A stretch of DNA of 45,300 bases from Streptomyces dysideae (GTDB lineage: Bacteria > Actinomycetota > Actinomycetes > Streptomycetales > Streptomycetaceae). The DNA is taken from the NCBI RefSeq assembly GCF_001514305.1, contig NZ_KQ949124.1, positions 21,025-66,324 on the forward strand, read 5' to 3'. The notes below the pieces were generated by a model, which saw only the letters and a list, made by a program, of their open reading frames with translations, had not been told where the DNA came from and ran no database searches. This document shows positions 31,421 through 40,896 of this stretch, piece after piece (the first letter of the stretch is position 1; the number at the start of each line of letters is the position of its first letter). The position numbers and the translations under genes are program-made.

Positions 31421-32709
31421 AGACGACCCTCGCGCAGGTCCGCACCTACGACCGGAGCGTCCAGCTGCTCCTGCTCAACCAGTTCACCATCAACCTCGGC
31501 TTCTACATGCTGATGCCGTACCTGGCCGCGCACCTCTCCGGCACCCTCGGCCTGGCCGGCTGGCTGGTCGGACTCGTCCTGGGCGTACGGAACTTCAGCC
31601 AGCAGGGCATGTTCCTCGTCGGCGGCACCCTCGCCGACCGGTTCGGCTACAAGCCGCTGATCGTCGCGGGCTGTGTGCTGCGCACGGCCGGCTTCGCCAC
31701 ACTCGGCCTGGTCGACTCGGTGCCGGCGCTGCTCGCGGCCTCGGCGGCGACCGGGTTCGCGGGCGCGCTGTTCAACCCGGCGGTACGCGCCTACCTCGCC
31801 GCCGACGCGGGCGAACGGCGCGTCGAGGCCTTCGCCCTCTTCAACGTCTTCTACCAGGCGGGCATTCTGCTCGGCCCGCTGGTGGGGATGCTGCTGACCG
31901 GCTTCGACTTCCGGATCACCTGCCTCGTCTCGGCGGCGGTCTTCGCCGTACTGAGCGTCGTACAGATCCGGGAGCTCCCCGCCCGCAAAGCCGACCGTGC
32001 CGCGGACGCCGGTGGCCGGGAGAACGTGCTCGCACAGTGGCGGGGCGTCGTGCGCAACCGCGCCTTCCTGCTCTTCTCCACGGCCATGATCGGCTCGTAC
32101 GTCCTGTCCTTCCAGGTGTATCTGGCGCTGCCGCTGGAGGTACGACGCCTCGGTGGCGACGGGGAGTTCGGGACGGCGGCCGTAGCGCTGCTGTTCGCCG
32201 CGTCCGGGCTGGCCACGATCTTCGGCCAGACCCGGGTGACCGCGTGGTGCAGGGCCCGCTGGGCGCCCGGACAGGCCCTGACCTGGGGGCTGCTGGCCAT
32301 GGGGCTCGCGTTCGTGCCGCTGCTGGCGGCGACGGTCGTGCCCGTGCCGGACGCGGGGCTCGGACGCCAGGTGCTGGCCGCGGTACCTCCGACCCTGTCC
32401 GCGCTGATGCTGGCGCTGGGCACGATGATCGCGTATCCCTTCGAGATGGACACGATCGTCCGGCTCTCCGGTGACCGGCTCGTCGCCACCCACTACGGGC
32501 TCTACAACACCATCTGCGGCATAGGCATCACCTTGGGCAACCTGCTCACCGGGGCGGCTTTGGACACCGCCCGGTCTGCGGGCCTGTCCGCACTGCCGTG
32601 GCTCGCGCTGCTGGTCCTGGGCGTGGCCTGCGCCGCGTCCCTGTACGGGCTGCACCGCTCCGGCCACCTGACACCCACCGCCGCCGCACGCGAACCCGCG
32701 GCGGCCTGA
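31417..32709 (+). CDS. MFS transporter coupled to the cysteine-synthase-like gene
   Basis: 430 residues from the GTG at 31417, overlapping the upstream stop. Twelve hydrophobic segments are expected. The first half shows FTINLGFYMLMPYLAAHLSG and the loop 2-3 signature GGTLADRFGYKPLIV typical of the drug:H+ exporter branch, followed by LFNVFYQAGILLGPLVGMLL. The second half includes YPFEMDTIVRLSGDRLVATH and YNTICGIGITLGNLLTG. Tight coupling with the PLP enzyme makes export (or import) of an amino-acid-derived metabolite likely, but the substrate is unknown. A strong hairpin follows the stop, closing the two-gene unit. Confidence 0.87.
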   Translation: MKTTLAQVRTYDRSVQLLLLNQFTINLGFYMLMPYLAAHLSGTLGLAGWLVGLVLGVRNFSQQGMFLVGGTLADRFGYKPLIVAGCVLRTAGFATLGLVDSVPALLAASAATGFAGALFNPAVRAYLAADAGERRVEAFALFNVFYQAGILLGPLVGMLLTGFDFRITCLVSAAVFAVLSVVQIRELPARKADRAADAGGRENVLAQWRGVVRNRAFLLFSTAMIGSYVLSFQVYLALPLEVRRLGGDGEFGTAAVALLFAASGLATIFGQTRVTAWCRARWAPGQALTWGLLAMGLAFVPLLAATVVPVPDAGLGRQVLAAVPPTLSALMLALGTMIAYPFEMDTIVRLSGDRLVATHYGLYNTICGIGITLGNLLTGAALDTARSAGLSALPWLALLVLGVACAASLYGLHRSGHLTPTAAAREPAAA

Positions 32710-32714
32710 CCCGG

Positions 32715-32745
32715 GGCGGGGGCGAGCCGACCGCTCGCCCCCGCC
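32715..32745 (+). terminator. Strong 13-bp terminator hairpin
   Basis: GGCGGGGGCGAGC (32715-32727) pairs perfectly with GCTCGCCCCCGCC (32733-32745) around CGACC, six bases after the MFS stop. Confidence 0.8.
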
Positions 32746-32840
32746 CTCACCGAGCAGTTCGGGGACAGCCCGCAGCACCAGCGACAGCCCGCGGACTGAG
32801 AGGATGGCACGGACCGCAACAGAAAATGAGGGGGAAGAGC

Positions 32841-33026
32841 GTGATCGTGCTCGTCTTGGTCGGCGTCGTCCTGCTGGTCGCCGGCGGCTGCGCCTGCGTC
32901 GTGTGGGCGGAACGGGGTGGCCCCCGCTGGGCGCGCGGGGTGGCCGCCGTGACCCTGGCGGCGGGTGAGCTGGTGCGCAGGTCGGGGCGTTCGAACCGGG
33001 GGTCGGGCTCGGGCTCGGACGATTAG
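32841..33026 (+). CDS. Small single-span membrane protein
   Basis: 61 residues from the GTG at 32841, with GAGGGGGA at the right distance. An ATG at 32826 is the alternative but overlaps that site. One hydrophobic helix (VIVLVLVGVVLLVAGGCACV) is followed by a basic amphipathic segment (ARGVAAVTLAAGELVRRSGR) and a Ser/Gly tail. No family recognised. It sits between two terminator-like hairpins and is therefore a separate transcript. Confidence 0.5.
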   Translation: MIVLVLVGVVLLVAGGCACVVWAERGGPRWARGVAAVTLAAGELVRRSGRSNRGSGSGSDD

Positions 33027-33059
33027 GGCCTGTCCGGCGGGACCGGATCCGACAGGCCC
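33026..33059 (+). terminator. Hairpin after the small membrane protein
   Basis: GGGCCTGTC (33026-33034) pairs with GACAGGCCC (33051-33059), with a smaller inner CGG/CCG pairing. It begins at the last base of the stop codon. Confidence 0.65.
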
Positions 33060-33145
33060 CTGCCCTCGTACGACCCCAGACACCCGAGGATGGTAGAAGC
33101 AGGCATGACCACTTTGTCCTTCCCCTCCCACCCCGCAGCCCCGAG

Positions 33146-33814
33146 ATGACCGCCGGTATCGACACCCCCGACCGCCGCGGCCGCACCGGACTCGACCGGA
33201 CCGGCCGGGACCTCACCGGCAACCCGCGGGTCAAGGTGCGGGACGTCCAGCTCCTGTCCAGCTACTGGTACGTCGAACGCAACACGACCTTCGACCTCCA
33301 GCACGCCGACGGCACCTGGAGCACCCAGCAGCGCGAGACCCACGACCGCGGCAACGGCGCCACCATGCTGCTCTACGACGCCGAACGCGAAACCGTGCTG
33401 CTCACCCGCCAGTTCCGGTTCCCGGTCTACGTCAACGGCCACCCCGACGGCATGCTCGTCGAGACACCGGGCGGACTGCTCGACGACGATGACGAGCACC
33501 CGGAGATCGCCGTACGGCGCGAGGTCGTCGAGGAGACCGGGCACACCATCGGCGAGGTCCGGCACGTCTTCGACGTCTACATGAGCCCCGGCTCGGTCAC
33601 CGAACGCGTCAGCTTCTACGCCGCCGCCTACGGCCCCGCGACCCGCACCCACGAGGGCGGTGGCCTGGACGAGGAGGGCGAGGACATCGAGATCGTCGAA
33701 CTGCCCTTCCACAGGGCCCTGGAGATGATCCGGACCGGGGAGATCGCCGACGCGAAGACCATCATGCTGCTGCAATGGGCCGCACTGGAGGGGCCGTTCG
33801 CCCAGAAGGTGTGA
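33146..33814 (+). CDS. Nudix hydrolase, GDP-mannose/ADP-sugar pyrophosphatase type
   Basis: 222 residues from the ATG at 33146. The N-terminal domain RVKVRDVQLLSSYWYVERNT matches the NudK/NudF dimerisation part. The Nudix box follows as PGGLLDDDDEHPEIAVRREV with VEETGH, which contains the REUxEExGU core; the segment between Gly and the first Glu is slightly longer than the consensus. MSPGSVTERVSFYAAAYGP is the usual substrate-loop region of nucleoside diphosphate-sugar pyrophosphatases. It probably splits a nucleotide sugar to NMP and sugar phosphate. It has no clear ribosome-binding site and no operon partner. Confidence 0.86.
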   Translation: MTAGIDTPDRRGRTGLDRTGRDLTGNPRVKVRDVQLLSSYWYVERNTTFDLQHADGTWSTQQRETHDRGNGATMLLYDAERETVLLTRQFRFPVYVNGHPDGMLVETPGGLLDDDDEHPEIAVRREVVEETGHTIGEVRHVFDVYMSPGSVTERVSFYAAAYGPATRTHEGGGLDEEGEDIEIVELPFHRALEMIRTGEIADAKTIMLLQWAALEGPFAQKV

Positions 33815-33834
33815 AGTGCCTGGTGTGAAGTGGC

Positions 33835-33856
33835 TTGACTTCAAGTGCACTTCAAG
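33835..33856 (+). promoter_or_regulatory. MerR-type operator/promoter of the aldo/keto reductase gene
   Basis: TTGACT at 33835-33840 runs directly into TCAAGTGCACTTCAAG, giving a dyad centred on the palindrome AAGTGCACTT. A -35 box fused to a dyad in the spacer is the pattern of MerR-family-activated promoters, where the spacer is 19-20 bp. A weak AAGACT -10 lies at 33860-33865. No MerR gene is in the window. Confidence 0.5.
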
Positions 33857-33907
33857 ATGAAGACTCCCCAGGAGCCGAAAATCCCGGCCCATCGGGGAGG
33901 AATCATC

Positions 33908-34897
33908 ATGAAGTACCGCACCATCGGCACCGACCCCAAGCACCGCCGCGAGGTGAGCGTCCTCGCGCTCGGCGCGATGCTGTTCGGCTCGCGCACGGAC
34001 GAGGAGACCTCCTTCGCCGTACTCGACCGCTATGTCGAGGCCGGCGGCAACTTCATCGACACGTCCGACAACTACGCCTTCTGGGAGGACGGGAGCCAGG
34101 GCGGCCAGAGCGAGGAACTGCTCGGCCGCTGGCGGCGCAGCCGCGGCGTCGGCGACGAGATCGTCATCGCGACCAAGCTCGGCGCCCGCCCCCTGGCCCC
34201 CGGCACCAGCTACGTCGACAACGCGGAGGGCCTGTCGGCGAAGGTGATCCGCGAGTCCGCCGAACGCAGCCGCGAACGCCTCGGAGTGCCGAAGATCGAC
34301 CTGCTGTACGCCCACATCGAGGACCACAAGGTCCCTCTCCAGGAGACCGTCGAGGGCTTCGCCGAACTGGTCGCCGAGGGCACGGTCGGGCTGCTGGGCG
34401 TCAGCAACCACGCCGTCTGGCGGGTGGAGCGGGCCCGCGCCCTCGCCGCCGCGGCCGGGCTGCCCGGCTATGAGGTGTTCCAGTACGAGCACAGTCACCT
34501 GCGGCCCCGCGCCGACGTGCCCCAGGACCTGTTCCCCGACGGCAGCCTCGGCCGCGCCGGCGCCGAGCTGCTGAGCTATCTGCGGGCCGAGCCCGGTCTC
34601 ACCCTGGTCGCCTACTCGCCGCTGCTGAAGGGCGCCTACGTCCGTCCGGACGTGCCGCTGCCGCCGGACTTCGACCACCCCGGCACCCCGGCCCGCCTGA
34701 AGGTGCTGCGCGAGGTCGCCCAGGAGACCGGCGCGACCGTCAACCAGGTCGTCCTGGCCTGGCAGATCGGCGGCGACCTGCCGATCATCCCGCTGGCCGG
34801 GGCGTCGTCCGTGGCCCAGCTGGAGGAGAACCTGGCCGCCGTCGACCTGGAGCTGACCCCGGAGCAGCGGGCCCGGCTGGACTCCGTCCACTACTGA
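33908..34897 (+). CDS. Aldo/keto reductase
   Basis: 329 residues. The ATG at 33908 has GGGGAGGA upstream; the frame opens earlier at 33845 but that part is the promoter. TIM-barrel AKR features are VSVLALGAMLFGSRTDEETS, GGNFIDTSDNYAFWEDG (catalytic Asp and Tyr), VIATKLGARP (Lys), IDLLYAHIEDHK (catalytic His), GLLGVSNHAVW and PIIPLAGASSVAQLEENL (NADPH binding). All four catalytic residues are present. The natural substrate is unknown. It probably answers to a MerR-type regulator through the upstream dyad. Confidence 0.9.
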   Translation: MKYRTIGTDPKHRREVSVLALGAMLFGSRTDEETSFAVLDRYVEAGGNFIDTSDNYAFWEDGSQGGQSEELLGRWRRSRGVGDEIVIATKLGARPLAPGTSYVDNAEGLSAKVIRESAERSRERLGVPKIDLLYAHIEDHKVPLQETVEGFAELVAEGTVGLLGVSNHAVWRVERARALAAAAGLPGYEVFQYEHSHLRPRADVPQDLFPDGSLGRAGAELLSYLRAEPGLTLVAYSPLLKGAYVRPDVPLPPDFDHPGTPARLKVLREVAQETGATVNQVVLAWQIGGDLPIIPLAGASSVAQLEENLAAVDLELTPEQRARLDSVHY

Positions 34898-34955
34898 CCG
34901 CGCCGGTCGGACACCGCCGCAGTAGGCTCCACAGAGGCGTCGAAGGAGAGTGGCC

Positions 34956-35759
34956 ATGCCTCTGTTCCCCACCGAGCGGTCCGTCCGTACGACCTCCGAA
35001 GGCCTCCTGTGGGAGCCCGGCGAGCGCTGGGTGCGCGGCCGGAAGGGCGACGTCACCGTCGTCGACAGCCGGCACCCCCTCCTGGTCTGGGAGCCCGAGG
35101 TGCCCGTGCCGTGTTACGCGTTCCCCCGCGAGGAGGTCCGCACCGACCTCCTCCGACCGGCCAGGAACCCCCCGACGGGCTCGCACACCGGATCGCAGGT
35201 CTTCTACGACCTCGAAGCCGGCGGCGAGCTCGTGGAGAACGCGGCCTGGACCTTCCCCGCCGCAGACCTCGCCGGGCACATCGCCTTCGAGTGGTTCCTG
35301 CACTGGGGCAGCGGCCTCGACCACTGGTACGAGGAGGAGGAAGAGATCTTCGTCCACCCGCGCGACCCGCACAAACGGGTGGACGCCCTGCCCAGCAGCC
35401 GCCATGTCCAGGTCGAGGTCGCCGGCACGACGGTCGCGGACACCCATCGCCCGGTGCTGCTCTTCGAGACCGGGCTGCCGACGCGGTACTACATCCCCCG
35501 CGAGGACGTCCGCCTCGACCTGTTCGAACCCACCGACCACAGCACCGGCTGCCCCTACAAGGGCACGGCCCGGTACTGGACCTGGCGCGGCGAGGGCGAC
35601 GTCCCGCGGAACATCGTATGGAGCTACGCGGAACCGCTGCCCGCGGTGGGCGCCGTCAAGGGGCTGCTCGCCTTCTACAACGAGGCCGTGGCCCTCACTG
35701 TGGACGGCGAGCGTCTGGAGCGCCCGGTCACGCCGTTCACCGCGAGCCTCAGGGCCTGA
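34956..35759 (+). CDS. Tandem DUF427 protein
   Basis: 267 residues from the ATG at 34956 with AGGAGA six bases upstream. It contains two copies of the DUF427 domain. The first has RWVRGRKGDVTVVDSRHPLL and VPVPCYAFPREEVRTDLLRP; the second has HVQVEVAGTTVADTHRPVLL and LPTRYYIPREDVRLDLFEPT, then STGCPYKGTARYWTW and NIVWSYAEPLPAVGAVKGLL. The family is a small cytoplasmic beta fold with unknown function. The gene lies 58 bp after the aldo/keto reductase gene. Its last 11 bases overlap the 3' end of the convergent gntR gene. Confidence 0.9.
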   Translation: MPLFPTERSVRTTSEGLLWEPGERWVRGRKGDVTVVDSRHPLLVWEPEVPVPCYAFPREEVRTDLLRPARNPPTGSHTGSQVFYDLEAGGELVENAAWTFPAADLAGHIAFEWFLHWGSGLDHWYEEEEEIFVHPRDPHKRVDALPSSRHVQVEVAGTTVADTHRPVLLFETGLPTRYYIPREDVRLDLFEPTDHSTGCPYKGTARYWTWRGEGDVPRNIVWSYAEPLPAVGAVKGLLAFYNEAVALTVDGERLERPVTPFTASLRA

Positions 35760-36534
35760 CCAGCAGCTGGAAGTCGAACGCGTACCGGGACGCGCGGTAG
35801 ATGTGCGTCCCGTACTCGACCGGTCGACCCGTGTCGTCGTACGCCGTGCGCTGCATGGTCAGCAGCGCCGCGCCCTCGGCCTCGTCGAGGCGTTCGCCCT
35901 CCTCGGCGGTGGCAGAGCGGGCGCCGATGGTCTGGCGGGCGCTGTGCAGGGTGATGCCGGCGGTGCGCATCATCCGGTACAGGCCCGTCGCCTCCAGCCG
36001 GGCCGTGTCCAGGTCGAGCAGCGTCGCGGGCAGGTAGTTGCAGAGGATCGCCACCGGCTGGCCGTGCGTGCAGCGCAGCCGCTCCAGCAGCGTGACCTCG
36101 GCGCCCTCCGCGATCCCGAGCGCGGCCGCCACGTCCGCGGCCGCCTGGACGCGCTCGTTGCGGACGACCTCGGTGGTCGGCCCCTGCCCGGCGGCCTCCA
36201 GGTCGTCGTAGAGACTGCTCAGTTCGAGCGGCCGCTTGACCTGGCTGTGCACCACCTGCGTGCCCACCCCGCGCCGCCGCACCAGCAGTCCCTTGTCCAC
36301 GAGGGACTGGATCGCCTGCCGGACGGTCGGCCGGGACAGGCCCAGCCGTACCGACAGGTCGACCTCGTTGCCCAGGAGGTTGCCCGGGGCGAGGACACCG
36401 TGCTCGATCGCCGCCTCCAGCTGCTGTGCCAGCTGGTAGTAGAGCGGCACCGGACTGCCCCGGTCCAGGGCGAAGTCCAGCGAGTCGAGCGCGGGGGCGG
36501 TCACGGCACGAGTGGTGACGCGGGTCTTCGCCAT
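35749..36534 (-). CDS. GntR-family (HutC/UTRA) regulator of the inositol operon
   Basis: 261 residues from the ATG at 36534, preceded by GAAGGAGG. The winged helix spans about 25-95 (PLYYQLAQQLEAAIEHGVLA, LSRPTVRQAIQSLVDKGLLV, RRRGVGTQVV). The UTRA effector domain follows (VTLLERLRCTHGQPVAILCN, YRMMRTAGITLHSARQTIGA, VEYGTHIYRAS). It is the last gene of the iolC-...-mmsA operon, 34 bp after mmsA. It is probably the local repressor acting at the inverted repeat at 42859-42928 and released by an inositol metabolite; that link is inference. Its end overlaps the DUF427 gene tail to tail. Confidence 0.88.
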   Translation of the reverse strand: MAKTRVTTRAVTAPALDSLDFALDRGSPVPLYYQLAQQLEAAIEHGVLAPGNLLGNEVDLSVRLGLSRPTVRQAIQSLVDKGLLVRRRGVGTQVVHSQVKRPLELSSLYDDLEAAGQGPTTEVVRNERVQAAADVAAALGIAEGAEVTLLERLRCTHGQPVAILCNYLPATLLDLDTARLEATGLYRMMRTAGITLHSARQTIGARSATAEEGERLDEAEGAALLTMQRTAYDDTGRPVEYGTHIYRASRYAFDFQLLVRP

Positions 36535-36568
36535 GGGGCCTCCTTCTTGTCGTCCCTCGGCTGGTGTG

Positions 36569-38071
<1,503 letters not shown>

Positions 38072-38099
38072 GGTGCGGGGGCCTTTCGGGGAGGGGAGT

Positions 38100-39986
38100 T
38101 CAGAGGTGGAGGCGGCGGTCGGCGACCTGGCGGTCGTACTCCTCGCGAGCGGTCGACGCGGCCTTGCGGGAGGCGACTTCGGCCACCGGCACGTCCCACC
38201 AGGCCTCGGCCGGGGGAGCGGTCGGGGTGGCGGTGTCGGTCTCGACGTACACGCACGTCGGCCGGTCGGAGGCACGGGCGGCGGCCAGCGCCTCGCGCAG
38301 CTCGCGCGCCGTCTTGGCGCGCAGCACGTCCATGCCGAGGCTGCCCGCGTTGGCGGCAAGGTCGACGGGGAGCGGGGCGCCGCTGAAGGTGCCGTCGGCC
38401 GCGCGGTAGCGGTAGGCGGTGCCGAAGCGCTCGCCGCCGACCGTCTCGGAGAGGCCGCCGATGGAGGCGTACCCGTGGTTCTGGATGAGGACCAGGTTGA
38501 CCGGCAGGCCCTCCTGGACGGCGGTGACGATCTCGGTCGGCATCATCAGATAGGTGCCGTCGCCCACCAGCGCCCACACCGGCGTGTCGGGCGTGGCCTG
38601 CTGGACGCCGATGCCGGCCGGGATCTCGTAGCCCATGCAGGAGTAGCCGTACTCCAGGTGGTACTGGCGAGGGCTGCGCGCCCGCCACAGCTTGTGCAGG
38701 TCGCCCGGAAGCGAGCCGGCCGCGTTGATGACCACGTCGTCGTCGCCGACGACCGCGTCCAGGGCGCCGAGCACCTGGGTCTGCGTCGGTACGGCGTTCT
38801 CGTCGTCGGCGCGGTAGGCGGCGTCGACGACCCGCTCCCAGCGCTCCTTGCCGGCGCCGTACTCGGCCTCGTACGCCGGGTCCACCCGGTGCCCGGCCAG
38901 TGCTTCCGCCAGCTTCTCGAGCCCGGTCCGCGCATCGCAGACCAGCGTTCGCGCGGACAGCTTGTGGGCGTCGAAGGCGGCGATGTTGAGGTTCACGAAC
39001 CGCACGTCGGGGTTCTGGAACAGCGTCCCGGAGGCGGTGGTGAAGTCGGTGTAGCGGGTGCCCACGCCGATGACGACGTCCGCGCCGCGGGCGATGTCGT
39101 CGCAGACCGCCGTGCCGGTGTGGCCGATGCCGCCGAGGTCGGCGGGGTGGTCGTGGCGCAGGGAGCCCTTGCCGGCCTGGGTGGAGGCGACCGGGATGCC
39201 GGTGGCCTCGGCGAACGCCTTCAGCGCGTCCTCGGCCTCGCTGTGGTGGACGCCGCCGCCCGCCACGACCAGCGGCCGGGAGGCGCCCCGGATCGCCCGC
39301 ACGGCCTCCGCCAGCTCGACCGGGTCCGGCGCGGGACGCCGTACGTGCCACACCCGCTCGGCGAAGAACTCCTCCGGCCAGTCGTACGCCTCCGCCTGCA
39401 CGTCCTGCGGCAGGGCGAGGGTGACGGCGCCGGTCTCGGCGGGGTCGGTGAGGACCCGCATGGCCTGGAGGGCCGACGGGATCAGGGCCTCGGGGCGGGT
39501 GATGCGGTCGAAGAACCGGGACACGGGCCGCAGGGTGTCGTTGACCGACACGTCCGCCTCGGTGGGGTGCTCCAGCTGTTGGAGCAGCGGGTCGGCGACG
39601 CGGGTCGCGAAGTAGTCGCCGGGCAGCAGCAGGACCGGCAGCCGGTTGACGGTGGCCAGGGCGGCGCCCGTGACGAGGTTCGTCGCACCCGGGCCGATGG
39701 AGGTGGTCACCGCCTGGGTGGAGAGGCGGTTGAGCTGGCGGGCGTAGCCGACCGCCGCGTGCACCATGGACTGCTCGTTGCGGCCCTGGTGGTACGGCAT
39801 CGCGGCGCCTGGTTCGATGCCTGCCTCCATCAGGGCCTGACCGAGGCCGGCGACGTTGCCATGGCCGAAAATGCCCCAGGTGCCGGCGATCAGCCGGTGC
39901 CGTACGCCGTCGCGCTCGGAGTACTGGGCGGACAGGAACCGCACCAGAGCCTGGGCGACGGTCAGGCGGACGGTGGGCTGGCTCAT
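38100..39986 (-). CDS. iolD: 3D-(3,5/4)-trihydroxycyclohexane-1,2-dione hydrolase
   Basis: 628 residues from the ATG at 39986. Its GAGG site overlaps the iolB stop codon. It is a thiamine-diphosphate enzyme of the acetolactate-synthase superfamily: GTWGIFGHGNVAGLGQAL and MPYHQGRNEQSMVHAAVGYA at the N-terminus (the Glu here activates the cofactor), ASTQAGKGSLRHDHPADLGG, and the TDP/Mg motif WALVGDGTYLMMPTE with LVLIQNHGYASIGGL. GNVAGLGQAL and QNHGYASIGGLS are typical of IolD. It opens the six-membered ring of the trihydroxy-dione to 5-deoxyglucuronate. It lies within the iol operon. Confidence 0.94.
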   Translation of the reverse strand: MSQPTVRLTVAQALVRFLSAQYSERDGVRHRLIAGTWGIFGHGNVAGLGQALMEAGIEPGAAMPYHQGRNEQSMVHAAVGYARQLNRLSTQAVTTSIGPGATNLVTGAALATVNRLPVLLLPGDYFATRVADPLLQQLEHPTEADVSVNDTLRPVSRFFDRITRPEALIPSALQAMRVLTDPAETGAVTLALPQDVQAEAYDWPEEFFAERVWHVRRPAPDPVELAEAVRAIRGASRPLVVAGGGVHHSEAEDALKAFAEATGIPVASTQAGKGSLRHDHPADLGGIGHTGTAVCDDIARGADVVIGVGTRYTDFTTASGTLFQNPDVRFVNLNIAAFDAHKLSARTLVCDARTGLEKLAEALAGHRVDPAYEAEYGAGKERWERVVDAAYRADDENAVPTQTQVLGALDAVVGDDDVVINAAGSLPGDLHKLWRARSPRQYHLEYGYSCMGYEIPAGIGVQQATPDTPVWALVGDGTYLMMPTEIVTAVQEGLPVNLVLIQNHGYASIGGLSETVGGERFGTAYRYRAADGTFSGAPLPVDLAANAGSLGMDVLRAKTARELREALAAARASDRPTCVYVETDTATPTAPPAEAWWDVPVAEVASRKAASTAREEYDRQVADRRLHL

Positions 39987-39994
39987 CGGGGACC

Positions 39995-40882
39995 TCACTG
40001 GGACGGAGCGGTGTAGAGGGGCAGACGGGGGTCGACGGGCTGCTCGGGCCAGGTGCCGCGGACCCAGGCGTGATCGGGGTGGTCGCAGATCAGCCAGGCA
40101 CGCTCGGCCTCGGGGCCCGCCATGACGTTCAGGTAGTACATGTGGTGGCCGGGCACCGCCATCGAGGGCCCGTGCCAGCCGTCGGGGATCAGCACGACGT
40201 CACCGCCGCGCACCTCGGCCAGCACGTCCGTGTTCCGGCCCTGCCCGGACGGGGAGACGCGCTGGTAGCCGAGGCCGGGGGTGCCGTCGTGGTCGGCGAA
40301 CTCGAAGTAGTAGATCTCCTCCAGCACCGACTCCTCGCCGGGGCGGTGCTCGTCGTGCTTGTGCGGCGGGAAGGACGACCAGTTGCCGCCGGGAGTGATC
40401 ACCTCGACCGCGATGAGCTTGTCGCACTCGAAGACACTCGCCGCGCCGAAATTGTTCACCTGGCGGCTGCTGCTGCCCGTGCCGCGCAGCTCCACCGGCA
40501 CCGACGACGCCGGACCGTACCGGGCGGGCAGGCGCCGCGTGCAGCGCGCGCCGGTCAGCGCGAACCGTCCGCCGTCCGTGGTCGAGACGGTCGTACGGGC
40601 GTCCCGCGGCGCGTACACGAAGTCGCTGACGCCGCTGAACACGCTGTCGCGGCCGGTGACCTCGAAGGTGCTGTGGCCGAAGTCGTCGGCCGTCGTGACC
40701 GTGCAGCCGCCGGTCAGCGACAGGACGATCCACTCGCTGTCACCGGTGTCGAAGGTGTGCGTGCCGCCGGGCGGCAGTTCCAGGATCCGCAGACTGGAGT
40801 AGCCCCAGCCGGCCTTCTCGGGCGTCACGTCCACGACGTACGGGCCGCCGAGCGCCTTTCCTGCGGGAAGGTGATACGTCAT
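39995..40882 (-). CDS. iolB: 5-deoxy-glucuronate isomerase
   Basis: 295 residues from the ATG at 40882, with CGGAGG seven bases upstream. An upstream in-frame GTG at 40900 is less likely because the site would lie inside the coding part. The KduI/IolB double-cupin fold shows HTFDTGDSEWIVLSLTG, SVFSGVSDFVYAPRDARTTV, SSFPPHKHDEHRPGEES (metal-binding His residues with LEEIYYFEF next) and VLIPDGWHGPSMAVPGHHMY. It isomerises 5-deoxyglucuronate to 2-deoxy-5-keotogluconate (5-dehydro-2-deoxy-D-gluconate), the substrate of IolC. It lies 12 bp after the aldolase-like gene. Confidence 0.94.
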   Translation of the reverse strand: MTYHLPAGKALGGPYVVDVTPEKAGWGYSSLRILELPPGGTHTFDTGDSEWIVLSLTGGCTVTTADDFGHSTFEVTGRDSVFSGVSDFVYAPRDARTTVSTTDGGRFALTGARCTRRLPARYGPASSVPVELRGTGSSSRQVNNFGAASVFECDKLIAVEVITPGGNWSSFPPHKHDEHRPGEESVLEEIYYFEFADHDGTPGLGYQRVSPSGQGRNTDVLAEVRGGDVVLIPDGWHGPSMAVPGHHMYYLNVMAGPEAERAWLICDHPDHAWVRGTWPEQPVDPRLPLYTAPSQ

Positions 40883-40896
40883 CGTGTGCCTCCGCG

